Shown: positions 11,777 through 22,960, numbered from the stretch's first letter. The stretch is 64,000 nucleotides of DNA from Antrodiella citrinella (GCA_004802725.1 SGPM01000050.1:51038-115037), one strand, 5' to 3'. Program-made: numbers and translations. The notes: generated from the letters alone by a model not told the origin.

Positions 11777-14700
11777 TTATTGGGCGTAGAACCGCGAAGC
11801 AGGCACCGGCTTGATCTTCTCTTTCTCCTTCCCTTTACTGTCACCAACGACGTGGTTGTTGTGAGCTTGTGCATCTTCCGCCGGGGCAACTCTCCCGATG
11901 CGCCACTGCAGCATTTCCGTGTACTCCGTCAGTCCTTTCACGAGGGCGCGCAGCTCAGATTTTCCCGCTGTCGGACTAGAGTACTGCGCAAAAGCATCCT
12001 CCATGTCTACATCGGAGTCGTCGATGTCAGAGAGCGCGCTGGAGGAGTCGTTGTCGGAGGAAGATGAGAGGTCGGAGAGTGGGGACATCTCTCGCGATTT
12101 TCCCTTGATGCTGCTTCGTGCGGAGGATGTGGCGGTCGTCGATGGACGTCCCCTACCACTGCCAGTAGCCGCACCATTGACAGGCTTCGGTTTGCTTGAG
12201 CTAGATGAGACGTTGGGCTTCGCGTCTGTCTTGACAGACGGGCCGGCCTGGGGCTCGTTCTTTGTCTGTTGATCCTCCTCCTCGACATCCAACCTGTGCT
12301 TCACATTCAACCACCCCGCTAGCTTCCTGATCTCTGCAGGGTCCCAGAAGCCCCACCACACGTCGGCTTCATCGTCCGTCAAGTCGCTCTCCACGCTCTC
12401 GTCCTCCTCGTTCTTCGTCTTCGCCTTCCCCGCATCTACCGGTTTCTCCCCATGCACGCACAAGAACCAGCCCCACCTCTTCATCTCCCTCCTCTCATCC
12501 TCGCCGAACCCGCCCCTGTGTCCTCTCAGTTTGACCTTCCCGCTGCCTTTGCCCGTCACCAGCTTCTCCGCAGCCTCGCATTCCGATGCACTGGGCGTCA
12601 TCGCATAGTAGGCCCTGCCATCTGCATCACGTCCGAGAGGAGAGAACCTCGGAGCGTACGCCGACAACGCAAGCTTCTGTCCAAGCTCGATGTCCTGTAG
12701 CGTCTGCATATGCGCATTCCTCGCCACCTTCACGTCCTCCTTGCTCTTGTTCTTCTGCCCCTCCTTCTCTTCTTTGTACCTCGCATTCTCCTTCGTCACA
12801 GCTTCCTTCGCACCCTGCGTGATGTCCTTGACGTCCGTGATACCCAGGTCGATGGCTTCGCGTATGGCTGGTGACTCGATAGCTTGGTTCACGAGGAAGG
12901 CGACAACAGGAACCATCTGTGCTGAACACGCCACGTTGACGCCGCTCTCCGCCGCGCCGCCGCTCCGTGTGCTTCGGTACGTGGTCGTCGAAGGAGGAAG
13001 CAAGGGGTCAGGGTATCTCACTAGTCCCTTATGGAGCCCGGCATCGCATTTGCGAGCAGAGGATCTCAGTGCACTCAGCGAAGTCCAGATACGGTTTAGG
13101 TTAGCCCCGCTGGCGCGAACCGCCTTCACTGTCTCTTTGATGGCCTTGACGAGATCTTCAGCACCGAGAACCGAGGCGCGTCCAGAGAGAACCTCCAACA
13201 ACCCAATGACGATCGACTTGACGCATGCCTCGCTCACCCACTCTACAAGCTCCGGACCGTCGTCCCACTCATCGTTCCCACCGAGCGAGTCTCCAATCAT
13301 CTCCTCCAGCTCCTCGACGGCAGTCATGGATACTTGAAGCGTCCCATCAAATCGATGTACAAATTCTCGGATAAAAATTCGTGCCTCAAGGTCGGGAAGG
13401 GACAGCGGGACGTGCAGTTTAGTCCACGTGGGCTTCGGTATAGGTTTCGGCTTAGGAGCAGGTTTGGCTCGAGCCTTGCGCTTGACAGCAGGGACCTCTT
13501 GTGGAGTTGCCGTAGGTTTGGATGCATCAACCTTGGCCTTGGGAGTCGCCTTTTTCTTGGGTTTCTGAAGTACAAGATGTCAGATATCAGCTATCAAAGA
13601 TGCGCGATTCTAGATAACGCACTGGAGCCTGCTCTCCGTCTGTCGTAGGCTTCTTCTCCTTCTTCGCCTCAAGCTTCCTATATTTGACGTGAGACTGGGA
13701 TCTGACAAGATGACTTTGATATGTGACACTTACCCCAGAGGAGGCAACCCGTGTCGTTTCCTACATCTCTTGCAATTGCACACATCTCTACACTTGAAAC
13801 ATCTGAGGACGAAAGTTTTGGCATATATTTCGAATGATGAAACATCTGACGCACTCAAAATAGTATGTTTCTCCGCTGATGTGTTTGGCCTTCTCCGGAT
13901 TCGATAGCTCACTGCCGTCATTTGCTTTGAGCTGTTCAAACTCTTGGTCGTAGCGATTCCGCAAGCACGGTTTGCAATACTTGACCTTGCACCGGCCATC
14001 ATTCATGTTGGCGTCCTTCATTGTACACTGCAGGCGAACTAATGACACGCAGGTGAGCCAACGAAAGCGATTGAAGTCTAAGGAAACGTACTTTCGTTAC
14101 CACGTTTCTTCTCGCACTGGTGACAGTAAAACCAGCCATTTGGATAAAGGAGTGCATCGTCCGGGTTCTCCTTGACTGGCTGAGCAGCCTTCTTCTCTGC
14201 AGGCTTACTCGCCTCCGACTTGCCAGCAGTCGAGTTCTTCTTCGCTTTCAAGGGGACGACCACCTCCACAGCATTCTGCCGACTCAGCCTCGGTTTCTTC
14301 ATCTTAACCTTCTCCGCAATCGACATGGCTTGGCCCGCGTCAAGCTCCTCCTCGTCAGCGACAAACTTCCTTTTTGTGCTGGTACCTCCGTTGGTCACAG
14401 CACCCGATGATGAAGCGACAGCATTAGGTTCTATCAGCCTATCCTTCCTAGAGACGTCCTTCGCCGGTACAGAATGGAGGTTGCCTGAAGTCAACGAGCT
14501 CAGACTCGTCGATGAGCTGTTTGTGCGACTAGGTCGTAGCGGGGTGTTCTCCTTCAAACTCGAAGTCGTCGAGCTTCCAGAGACCGCTGGATCCTCAACA
14601 GACCCGTTGTGCATTTGGCCATTCATCGACAAACGACGACCAGTAGCAGAGGCTCCACGCGACAAAGGCGGTACTTCCACGTAGACGTGTGAGCGAGGCG

Positions 14701-14830
14701 TAAGAGAACGCGAGATGTATGTGGAAGGAGCCGTGTTTGGTGTTTCTGGGCGCGACGGGATTTCGACAAATACTTGTGACTTTCTCCTAGCAACAGAGGG
14801 TCTCGTGCCAACGAATGACGGAGCTTCCAT
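11777..14830 (-). CDS. zf-4CXXC_R1 zinc-finger protein with DDT-like domain (CDCA7-like chromatin factor)
   Basis: Five exons: 14830-14092, 14038-13855, 13802-13734, 13677-13623 and 13564-11777. They encode about 940 residues. The N-terminal 200 residues are Ser/Pro-rich and disordered, with a basic patch KMKKPRLSR. The zinc-finger domain follows: FYCHQCEKK, LQCTMKDANMNDGRCKVKYC, KPCLRNRYDQEF, then CFKCRDVCNCKRCRKRHG. This is the CxxC ladder and closing CxCxxCRKRxG of the zf-4CXXC_R1 family (PF10497; CDCA7/R1). Next are a Lys/Pro/Ala-rich basic linker, a DDT-like start (LEARIFIREFVHRFDGTL), a helical region, coiled coil (VTKENARYKEEKEGQKNK), a WHIM-like block WWGFWDPAEIRKLAGWLN, and an acidic Ser/Asp tail. 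A chromatin or DNA-methylation related nuclear role is inferred from CDCA7 proteins. TIM17 lies divergently 400 bp away. Confidence 0.82.
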
Positions 14831-15230
14831 ATGTCGTTGGGTGGTATTTAATATGTCGAGAGTAAGCTGATGGAACTTGATTGAGATCGAGTGAACTGTG
14901 GCGAGAGATGATGGTGGAGAACAAAGGGCGTTGGTGGTTCAAGACGAAGCCGCGCCTCGATTCCTCGCGTAGGCGCCGCCCAAAAAGTCGCGTCATGCAC
15001 GTGATGTTCGCGTTTTGAGCCGGCCCTGAACTCGCCGCCAGTGATTCTGCCGGAGTTTGCCGTCCGCATGCTCCCGTGTCAGCGCCTGTGAAATTCGTCG
15101 TGTCCGATTTCTCAGTCCGTGCACTCGAGCCATCCCGCCATCGTCCACCTCACCCACAGGGCACATCATTTCCATCTCTCTACAATATCCGGCACATATT
15201 CCAGCTACCATCTTTTGATATTTCACAAAA
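14831..15230. promoter_or_regulatory. Bidirectional promoter region between zf-4CXXC_R1 gene and TIM17
   Basis: This 400 bp spacer separates two divergent start codons (14830 minus, 15231 plus), so it must hold both promoters. No clear TATA box was identified for either gene, but pyrimidine-rich tracts precede TIM17 at about 15130-15190. Confidence 0.45.
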
Positions 15231-15985
15231 ATGGCTCACGCTGATCACACCCGGGATCCCTGGTACGTCAACTCATCCCATACCCAAGTAAGAATGAGGA
15301 CTCTAATGAACATCCTTCAATAACAGCCCATGGGTCATTCTCTCGGATTTTGGTAGCGCATTTGCGATGGGTGCAGTCGGTGGTACGCTGTGGCACGGTA
15401 TCAAGGGAGCTCGGAATTCACCACGAGTACGCCTCATTATCTCATCTTCTGCAAACCCCACACTTACGCTCGCACCCCTTCACCTGCTTTTGTTATCTTT
15501 CACTTTGTGTTCTTCTTTGATCGTCTAGGGTGACCGCTTTGTCGGTGCCATGTCCGTCATCAAAGCCCGTGCCCCAGTCACAGGCGGAAACTTCGGTGTC
15601 TGGGGTGGCATGTTCTCGACATTTGACTGTGCTGTAAAGGGTGTGCGACAAAAAGAAGACATGTGGAATGCCATCATTTCGGGTTTCCTGACGGGTGGGT
15701 GTCTCGCCGCACGAAGTGAGTACTTTTCACAGTTTCCATGATGGTCTCGTATGACTAATTCTCTTTCGTCTCATAGGTGGACCAAGATCAGCTCTCGGTT
15801 CAGCTGTAGCGTGTGGTATTCTCCTGAGTGTGTTCGAGGGTGTTGGTGTGCTTGTTTCACGAGTGTTCAACGACAGCACACGACCACAACTACCTACATG
15901 TACGTTGTCTCTCACCCTGCGCTTTTCTACGACTAATAACATTCGCAACATAGTACCGGAAAACGTACAGACACATCCTGCGTAA
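15231..15985 (+). CDS. TIM17: Mitochondrial inner-membrane translocase subunit Tim17
   Basis: This is the core channel subunit of the TIM23 presequence translocase in the mitochondrial inner membrane. Exons 15231-15262, 15327-15426, 15529-15715, 15777-15899 and 15954-15985 encode about 158 residues, matching the family. The N-terminus [13 protein letters not shown] carries the Arg-Asp-Pro-Cys-Pro conserved near the start of Tim17. The glycine-zipper helices follow: [20 protein letters not shown], then [20 protein letters not shown] and the loop [19 protein letters not shown], which is the Tim17/22/23 signature. The fourth helix is [18 protein letters not shown]. Everything expected is intact. 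Its 3' side borders the region with RPC11 and reductase remnants. Confidence 0.96.
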
Positions 15986-16258
15986 CCATCCGTTCCGCTG
16001 CTATGACTACGTTGTTAGACGGACGGATAATACCATTTAAGACATGGCATTGGTCGACTTTGGATCATTGTTTGTTCTCTAATATCCCCGCTCCTGTACA
16101 TTCATTTTGCTACGCTAATTCACAGCCAGTTATACTAGAGGAGTCACCCAGGGATTGGCTAATGCGTCCGCGAGGTCATCTGAAATTATAGAGAAGATTC
16201 TCAACACGGACGCTCATGAGATAGAAGAGCTAACCTGCTTGGTAATAGGAACATCGTT

Positions 16259-16365
16259 AGGTGTTTCAGGCCCACTTCTTGTATCCTGTCTCGGTAGATA
16301 TGACGAGGATGTCGGACTCGTCGATTATAACCCTAACCCTCAACCTGGGGAATGCCGCCACACTG
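16259..16365 (-). pseudogene. RPC11 5'-end fragment, copy B
   Basis: On the minus strand, 16315 down to 16259 matches the RPC11 first exon codons around ANILVISTETG-x-KWA. The section 16345-16362 resembles the sequence just upstream of the RPC11 ATG (the GGGAAATGCCGCGACACC block near 7185-7202, seen on the opposite strand). The start codon and the first zinc-ligand pair are missing and replaced by unrelated sequence. It is shorter and more diverged than copy A. Confidence 0.6.
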
Positions 16366-16844
16366 AGAACATACCGTGACAGGACGTGTCTGTCACACAT
16401 TCTGTCGCGCTTTGATCATGAAACTTTCTTCGACCATATGTTGATCATTCTCAAACCTCACAGCGCGAGGCTACTCGAATTTCAATCCATTCAACATACA
16501 TATATACTGACAAAATCATTGAACAAGTTCTCCCAGGTTCTCCGCGGCTTTTGAAGGAAAACTAGTACCATGACTAGTACTCCGAAGTACTTATGCCAAG
16601 TCGCCCGGATGCAGGACAGCGTAGAGGAGGCCGAAATAACCTGCACGGGCATCTAATCCGTTGTAATCCGTCCAATTCCATTCTGTGCCGAACCGACTTG
16701 TCCGCTCGTATACCTCTCCTCTCTGTGACACCATAAGTCTTTTCATGATCACCTGGAACCTCTCGTCTGTATATATACACATTCCACAGTGACATCCACT
16801 TGTCTCCTGCCGTCATTTTCTACCCGAGGACTACTACTGTCTTT

Positions 16845-17505
16845 AACTATGCGCTCTTTCACTGGGCTCCGCCGCCTCTTCCTACAACCCAGCTCGGTCG
16901 GCTTCGACCACTCGCTCCCAATGTCGGCGTGCACGTCTCTCCCATCGCCCTCGTAAGGTTCGCACCGATGAGGAAGAGAAATGCAGACGCAAGATTGGAG
17001 AAGGCGGTGCGTACAGTCAATTCTGGTTGCTTGCATGAGACCAGATGACTTATAATCACAATCCGTCTGCGCCGTAGTAGGTCGTGTCCTCAGTGGCGAT
17101 CCCAATTGGGAGCGCAATGACGACGAGAAAAAGATGGCCAAAGCCCTCGAGAAAGTTGCCAAAGAAGTAAGCGCGAAGAGCATCACTGCAGGTGAAGTCT
17201 GTCGATTTACTCGAATTCCTCCTGCTGACCGGTACCTCAAATTGCAGTCGCCATCGCCTACGTCATGCAGAAAGTGCCCTACGTATTCGGGTCCGTCGGC
17301 GGGCGAGCAACTTGAACCTCAGTCACGAGCATATCACCTACATCGAGAGCATTATTCTGTTTGGCCGGGGCTTTCTTCGTGCGTACATTAAAACTTCATC
17401 ATTCCGTTTCTGTGCTGACTTTTTCTACAGAGCAGCGCGGACGGGTACTTTTTCAAGTCTGCTGGCCACTTCGACAGGTGCAGCAGGCCATTCGGCCAAC
17501 GTAGT
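16845..17505 (+). pseudogene. Aldo-keto reductase fragment, copy 2 (N-terminus joined to C-terminal half)
   Basis: This copy keeps the N-terminal block QLGRLRPLAPNVGVHVSPIAL of the reductase at 18989-20500. It then jumps at about 16951 straight to the region coding for GKIRTDEEE, so it lacks the whole catalytic middle (cofactor-binding Asp/Tyr and the exons found in copy 1). After that it follows the parent in order: KALEKVAKEVSAKSITAG, AIAYVMQKVPYVFGS, LSHEHITYIESI, then YFFKSAGHFDR and a TAG near 17502. Intron positions of the parent are still visible, so this is a DNA-level copy. Several indels break the frame. Confidence 0.78.
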
Positions 17506-17534
17506 CGAGACGTCGACTCGTAAGATTCTTGGTA

Positions 17535-17822
17535 ATTCCGGTCGCAGAACGTGAAGAACGGAAAGAGATCACTGGAATATGTGTGTACATCTATAGTACA
17601 GTCAACTACGTGTAAGTGCATGGCATTATATGGAATAAAATGAAGGTCAATTTCTAGGGGAGAACTGTAAAGACACCGTCAGCGAGAGCCATGGGCAACA
17701 TCAAGTGTGCACAGATAATGAGTAAGTTACTGTGCGAAGCAGGCACCGGCTTGATATTCTCCTTCTCTTTGCTGTCACCAACGACGTGGTTATTGAGAGC
17801 TTGTGCATCTTCCGCCGGTGCG
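17535..17822 (-). pseudogene. Copied 3' end of the zf-4CXXC_R1 gene
   Basis: This segment repeats 11555-11885: the downstream flank plus the last roughly 30 codons of the zf-4CXXC_R1 gene. Shared landmarks include GGGGAGAACTGTAA, CACAGATAATGA and GCAGGCACCGGCTTGAT, the latter encoding the C-terminal IKPVPA region, and ACCAACGACGTGGTTRTT. By eye the two copies look close to 85-90% identical with two small deletions in the 17.6 kb copy. It lies directly between reductase copy 2 and the 3' end of HSP12. Confidence 0.8.
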
Positions 17823-18055
17823 AAGTCAGCCAGGGATCGGCTTCAGAGTGATTCGTGTGTCCTGCGGTTCCCGCTCACGCAAATGGACGGATCCGCGACG
17901 CTGGATCCCGACGACGCCGCTCACTCGATGGCTAGTTCGAAGAGTTTGTTTTATACAATTGCTATAATGCTCCCGGTGACCGTGACCTATTATACAACGA
18001 GAATGTACACAATGCTACAGCGTCGGCGCGCGGAAGGAGAAGATAGGATGATCGT

Positions 18056-18497
18056 CTACTTGTTCTCGCCCATACCCACGGCATTCTTGGCCTTCTGCAT
18101 CATGGACTCCTATATGCACAAGGGTTAGCGTCGATGGCATACGGACTAGTCAGGAAATGCACGTACGTCGTTGTCGTTGCTATTGGAGCTGAACGCGTCG
18201 CCCATCTTCTGGGTCATCGACTTCTGGCTCTGCAGACGAAAAGGACGCGATGAGCATACATCCTGCACAGCGACGAACGCCGGACACATACCTCGGGCTG
18301 CATGGAGGACGCGGCGGAGTCGCCGGTACCCTTCATCTTGTCGCCGAAATGCTCAGTGGTCGACTTCTCAGAGTTGGGCTACACAGCGACGAGACAATGG
18401 TCAGCATACACCTATGGGGAACGACTCGAAGATAATGCGTTACCTTCAAAGCAGCACCAGCCTTGTCGGTGAGAGATTGACGTCCGGTATCAGCCAT
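18056..18497 (-). CDS. HSP12: Small heat-shock/stress protein Hsp12 (HSP9/12 family)
   Basis: This is an intrinsically disordered stress protein that folds at membranes and protects them. Exons 18497-18444, 18378-18292, 18229-18167 and 18109-18056 encode 85 residues, the usual family size. It starts MADTGRQSLTDKAGAALKP, the hallmark R-Q-S-(L/F)-x-D-K motif. The repeated S-x-K-S-T/M-T-x-x-x-G-D motif follows (SEKSTTEHFGDK; SQKSMTQKMGD), and the end reads AKNAVGMGENK. The start is fixed by the family N-terminus. Upstream there is a TATA box and one STRE-like AGGGG. Expression is expected to rise under heat or osmotic stress, as in other fungi. The 3' end faces copied pseudogene material. Confidence 0.95.
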
Positions 18498-18591
18498 TGT
18501 TGGTTGGTTGTGTGGATGGGAGAAAGTTGTGCGGTTGAGATGGGTGTTTGGGAGTAAGAGTCGTGATGAGTTGTACCGTCGAAAGGTCGAG

Positions 18592-18669
18592 TTTATATAC
18601 GCCCAGGAAGTTCCCCGATGGGAGCCCTCGTCGGGCTCGAGTGATGCCGCCGCGACGTCATTGGAGGGG
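18592..18669 (-). promoter_or_regulatory. HSP12 promoter: TATA box and STRE-like site
   Basis: A TATATAA-type element (18593-18599, minus strand) lies about 100 bp upstream of the HSP12 ATG at 18497. An AGGGG pentamer (stress response element core) is at 18665-18669. Both fit a stress-induced gene. Function is inferred from position and motif only. Confidence 0.5.
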
Positions 18670-18988
18670 ACGCGACTGGCTAGTGTCAGTGCGATGATGA
18701 GCAGTGCGTCATTGCTCGACGCGTTCCCGCGCGTACTCGCATGACGGTGGAGTTTCGCGGTCTGGACCGGATCATCATGAAGTGTCAGAAGTGTGGCGCA
18801 CACAAATAACATGGGCGCTAAACGAACAACTCGCGACTTGGAAAAATTAATTTGATACTATCGACCTGCCCGTATTCATACAGTTACTAGTACAAGGAAT
18901 CCTACACCCAGTCTCGAGCCAAAATTGATCCTGATTTCGAACACATGCAATCTGATCTTCGCGAGGACAAGCGGTCACAGGCCCACTA

Positions 18989-20500
18989 CTACGCTGGACG
19001 AATGGCCTGCTGAACTGGCCACTTGTCAAAGTGGCCAGCTGACTTGAACAGGTGGTTGTAGTCCCCGTCCGCGCTGCCCTGTTGTGGATACCGTCAATCC
19101 AGAATCACTGCTACAAGATGGAGCGAGATACGCACGAAGTGGTCGTAGGGGAAGCCACGGGCAAACGGAAGAATACTCTCGATATAGGCGATATGCTCGG
19201 AACTCAAGTTGATGTCCAAGGCCTCGAGGTTGCTCACGAGATGCTCTACCTTGCGACCACCGATGACGGGAAAGACGTAGGGGAGTTTCTGCATGACATA
19301 GGCGATGGCGACTGTGACGTTGAACGGCAATAAGCTGAAGGAGTCTGGATCCAGGATGGACAAGCGTAAGCTTACCTGCCGTGATGCTCTTCGCGCCGAC
19401 TTCCTTGGCAACTTTTTCGAGTGCTCTGCACATCTTCTTCTCGTCATCGTTACGCTCCCAGTTCGGACCAGCAAGTGTACGGCCTGTGAAGATAAGAGTC
19501 TGTCAATCATCGTCTCAAAATAGACGTAGCGGAATTGTACCTACCGCCCTCCCCAGTGTTGCGTCTACGTTCTTCCTCTTCGTCAGTGCGAATCTTACCG
19601 CCGTGGAGGACGTCCCACGGCGCGAGAGCCATGCCTTGATTCCTGACCATAGGCAAGATCTCGCGTTCAAAGTCCCGCGCGAGCACGCTCCATGCGCCTT
19701 CGTAGATCACGAACGGAGTCTTACCGGTGAGTCGAGCGTAAGTGTTCGCTGCGGACACGATCCATGCGGGAGTATCAGACACACCCTGCCGGAATCACGC
19801 ATCGGTTCAACATGCCATGCTCATGAGAAATGCTTTCACAGTACGCACCAGATAAAGAACCTTGCGCGAAGATACTAGATTGTGCAACCCATTCATCACT
19901 TCCTCCATGGTGGTATCGTAGTCCCACCAATGGACGTAAAGTAGATCGATGTAGTCGGTGCGCAACTTCTTCAAGGATTCCTCAACAGAGACGTGCATCG
20001 ATTTGACGTTGTTCCCGTTGTACATGGCGAACGGGCCAAACTTCTTAGGGTCCTCCCCGCGCTTATAGTTGGTGGTATACTGTATTCGACGCGTTAGTGT
20101 GACAAGAACACCCGCTTGACCAGCAAGCGTACCTTCGTCGCGATGAACATCTGGTTGCGATTGCCACGCTTCTCCATCCACTCTCCAATGAACTGTTCGG
20201 ATGTTTCATCTTGGCTAATTAATAAACGCGACCGTCAGTACTGTCCATTTCCGAGACATCCAAAGCCACGTACTAGTTGTTGGCGGTATCAATGAAGTTC
20301 CCGCCGGCGTCATAGTACGCGTCGAGCAGCTTGAAACTATCTTCTTTGGTCATACTCCCCATCCCGAACTTGTCCCATTTGTCACCGATGCTCATGGCCC
20401 CGAGCGCGATGGGGGAGACGTGCACTCCGGCATTGGGGGCGAGTGGACGAAGCCGGCCGAGTTTAGTCTTGGGAGGAGGAGGCGGGTTGAAGAGGCTCAT
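18989..20500 (-). CDS. Aldo-keto reductase, aryl-alcohol dehydrogenase / norsolorinic acid reductase type (AKR9-like)
   Basis: This is an NADP(H)-dependent cytosolic reductase for aromatic or other aldehydes/ketones. It starts MSLFNPPPPPKTKLGRLRP at 20500. The N-terminal barrel has LAPNAGVHVSPIALGAMSIGD, then YDAGGNFIDTANNYQDETSE, which contains the catalytic Asp and Tyr of the D-x-A-x-x-Y motif split by an intron at 20273. Exons 20214-20133 and 20079-19849 give GEWMEKRGNRNQMFIATK (catalytic Lys) and YIDLLYVHWWDYDTT (His and Asp ligands). Later parts are GVSDTPAWIVS, LAPWDVLHGGKIRTDEEEE, EKVAKEVGAKSITA and AIAYVMQK. The end SAGHFDKWPVQQAIRPA stops at 18989-18991. No break was found. Two decayed partial copies lie 2-13 kb away. 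Confidence 0.9.
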
Positions 20501-20590
20501 AGTAGGTACACGGCAGAGGGAGGAGATCCTCGAGTGGAAGAGGGGAAAAGGAGGAAGAGAGACGACTGAATGTCGAAGTCGAATGTAGCA

Positions 20591-20600
20591 GTATATATAC
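20591..20600 (-). promoter_or_regulatory. TATA box of the aldo-keto reductase gene
   Basis: GTATATATAC lies about 90 bp upstream of the ATG at 20500 on the minus strand; the element is palindromic. The rest of the spacer up to 21073 shows no gene. Confidence 0.45.
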
Positions 20601-21073
20601 CGACCCGAGACTGCGTTTGCGTCATGGCCGATTCGTTGACATCCCTGTATCTAGCCAAGCAAAGTCACTGGTCCAATAGGCATACCCTTAGCCCAGACAT
20701 CGTCAGAGACCCGCGCCCTATGCAGGCAGACCCTCAAGAGCAGCGACCAGTCTGCAAAAACTCCAGAGAGACAGAAAATCGCCAGTGACACAGTACGTCT
20801 TGGCAGCCCTTCTTTCACATCACAGAGATGCCCACAATATCGTCCAGCCTAGACGTTGAACCTGTTGACTGGTATACCTTTTGAGCTCAGCGATCTGCAC
20901 CACGCTTAGCGTTGCAGTTCGAGGGAGGTTGGAGAAAACACGAGTGTGACTCAATGTGTGACTGACGCGTTCAGTCACGGTGCATTCTTAGTGTGACGAC
21001 CGGGCCGATAGCATGCAACTAGCCTGCAACAACGACGAACGACCGCGCAAGCTGATGGATACTGCCATCTTTC

Positions 21074-22960
21074 CTATGCTACATAATCTTCCTTGTTGAA
21101 CTTCTTGAAATACTTCATCCTAAAATCTTTATGTGCAGGTACGTGCTTAGACGCCACGTCCGCTTTCTCTAGCTCCAGACGTCGACCCTCGGGCTCGAAC
21201 GTTGGCGGCGCATACTTCTCCGACGAGGTCTTCCGGATGGTGATGAGCTACAATACGCAAATATGGTCAGTCCTCTTGCTAGAGAAGTGCCGTGTGTCCA
21301 AATACGCACCCGCCGACCCCAAGACCCGAAATCTTGCAGCGAGTTCGCGACGACCTCCATCCCTTCACATAACATGGTCTGTACATCTACCTCCTCGTAC
21401 TCGTCCGTCACTGTGGGCAAGAAGAACACTAGCCTGCCGTTATGTCTCAGGAGATATCGGGAGAGTAGAATGAGGTCTGTGGCTAGAGCAGAGAGTTCAT
21501 AGGGCTTCGTGGGAGGTATGTAAGGTTGATCGTCTCTGAAAACAAGAAAAAATTGAGAGTGATACAATTAGCGATGAAAGTACTCACGGACGAGATTCTG
21601 AGCGAGGGGCGACGGTACGTGGAGGTGCCCCCGATGGCCGTGCCTTTCTCCCAAGACGTTTTGCACCCGCCCGAATACCATCTGCGATTATTTATGAGCA
21701 ACGGAAAGATAGGCTGTGATTGTACCACTAAGCATTTACATGGAGGATCGGTGACAATGGCATCGAACATCTCCCCGCACCTCCATGGATTTTGCGTGAC
21801 GTCGAACGTGCACAGATCAATGATACGTTTGTCCACACCATACTGTGCAGCGGCACGGATAATACCAGGACTCTCCGCTAGAAAGAACATCATTGAATGC
21901 GTAACACATGCTATAAATCTCAGACGACATACCTTTTCCTCTCATTTGTCGACCGTCGATGTCAGAGCCGAAGAACAAAGCGCCAAAGTGGGCTGTGGTC
22001 TGTCAGAGACTGAGTACCAAGCGGGATACGCATAAAGAAACGGTAAACTTACGTATGCCATGCTACCCGTTCCAACGAATGGGTCATATATCAGCATTCC
22101 TGGAGAAGCCTGAGAATAATCATGAGCCGCCACAGTCGCAAAAGTAGAATGAAAGTCACCCACAAGTGTCTGATTAGCCATCAGCAACGAGATCTCCGCT
22201 TCCATGGATGTATTTCCATAGTATTTCCGCTTCTTCACGTCGAATGATTTGACTAAACGGCGCGCGCTTCCTTCGTCGATCTATGTGAAATTACCAGATA
22301 TTAGGTGGCGTGTCAAAGTGCGAGGCGATGGAACGTACCAACCTCCCGAAGAAGACTTCCCTAAACTCCCCATCTCCTTCGTGTTTTTCTCGAGTTGTTC
22401 CATGTTTATCTACGTCTGGAGACACTTTCAGTCCGCGAATCACTATGTAGGCGCAAAAGACCCACATTCTTCGTAACAAACAAACGTGATCTCTGGTTGA
22501 ATCATGTCAATCTTCCCGAGCATGCCCATATATGAAAAGTCCTCTACAACGTCTCTCGCACGAGTCTGTGGGATGGAGTGGTTGTATGCAGTGACCTTCA
22601 TCTTGAAGGAGGTGTTCTCGACGTATCTGGCCCATTTTGACGGGTCGGCTCGGGTCTGCATGTGCAGCTCTTCGTATGTCTTGCCACGGGCGTAGAATTC
22701 GCATATAGACCTGTAAGATAACTTGAGATGTAATTCAATGAGAGTGTATGAAGAGCTACTCACTTGACTAGAATACATCTCTGCGTCAAGATGCGCGCGT
22801 GCTCGTCGCTCTCCAGCCCTAAGATCATGAACGGTCTGGTGACATCCATATCATCGGGGAGCTCGATATTGAATCCATGGAGCTCCGAAACGGACATGAG
22901 CTCAGGAATTCTGAACTGTTCATGGACCTGTGCGAATTGGCATAAATATTGTGAGTACAT
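21074..22960 (-). CDS. TRM11: tRNA (guanine(10)-N2)-methyltransferase catalytic subunit Trm11
   Basis: This SAM-dependent enzyme makes m2G10 in tRNA together with Trm112. It starts MYSQYLCQFAQVHEQFRIPE at 22960, the usual Trm11 opening with a THUMP-like N-terminal half (SICEFYARGKTYEELH, VENTSFKMKVTAYNH). The methyltransferase domain has FDVKKRKYYGNTSMEAEISL, the SAM-binding motif YDPFVGTGSMAY and GSDIDGRQMRGKG. The catalytic NPPY-type motif is VTDPPYGIRAGAKRLGR, split by an intron. The C-terminus is KYFKKFNKEDYVA before TAG at 21074-21076. About ten short introns interrupt it. All core motifs look intact. Its start lies only 148 bp from the divergent F-box gene. Confidence 0.93.

Noticed and set aside
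12690..13337. Long plus-strand open frame (215 codons)
   Set aside because: It is a Ser/Ala-rich shadow of the minus-strand zf-4CXXC_R1 exon.
16574..16816. Minus-strand frame resembling a small protein upstream of reductase copy 2
   Set aside because: No recognised homology. It may belong to copied flanking DNA but could not be matched to any parent in the window.
17691..18128. Plus-strand open frame of 145 codons opposite HSP12
   Set aside because: It is antisense to the last HSP12 exon and to the copied zf-4CXXC_R1 tail; it has no domain or splice support.
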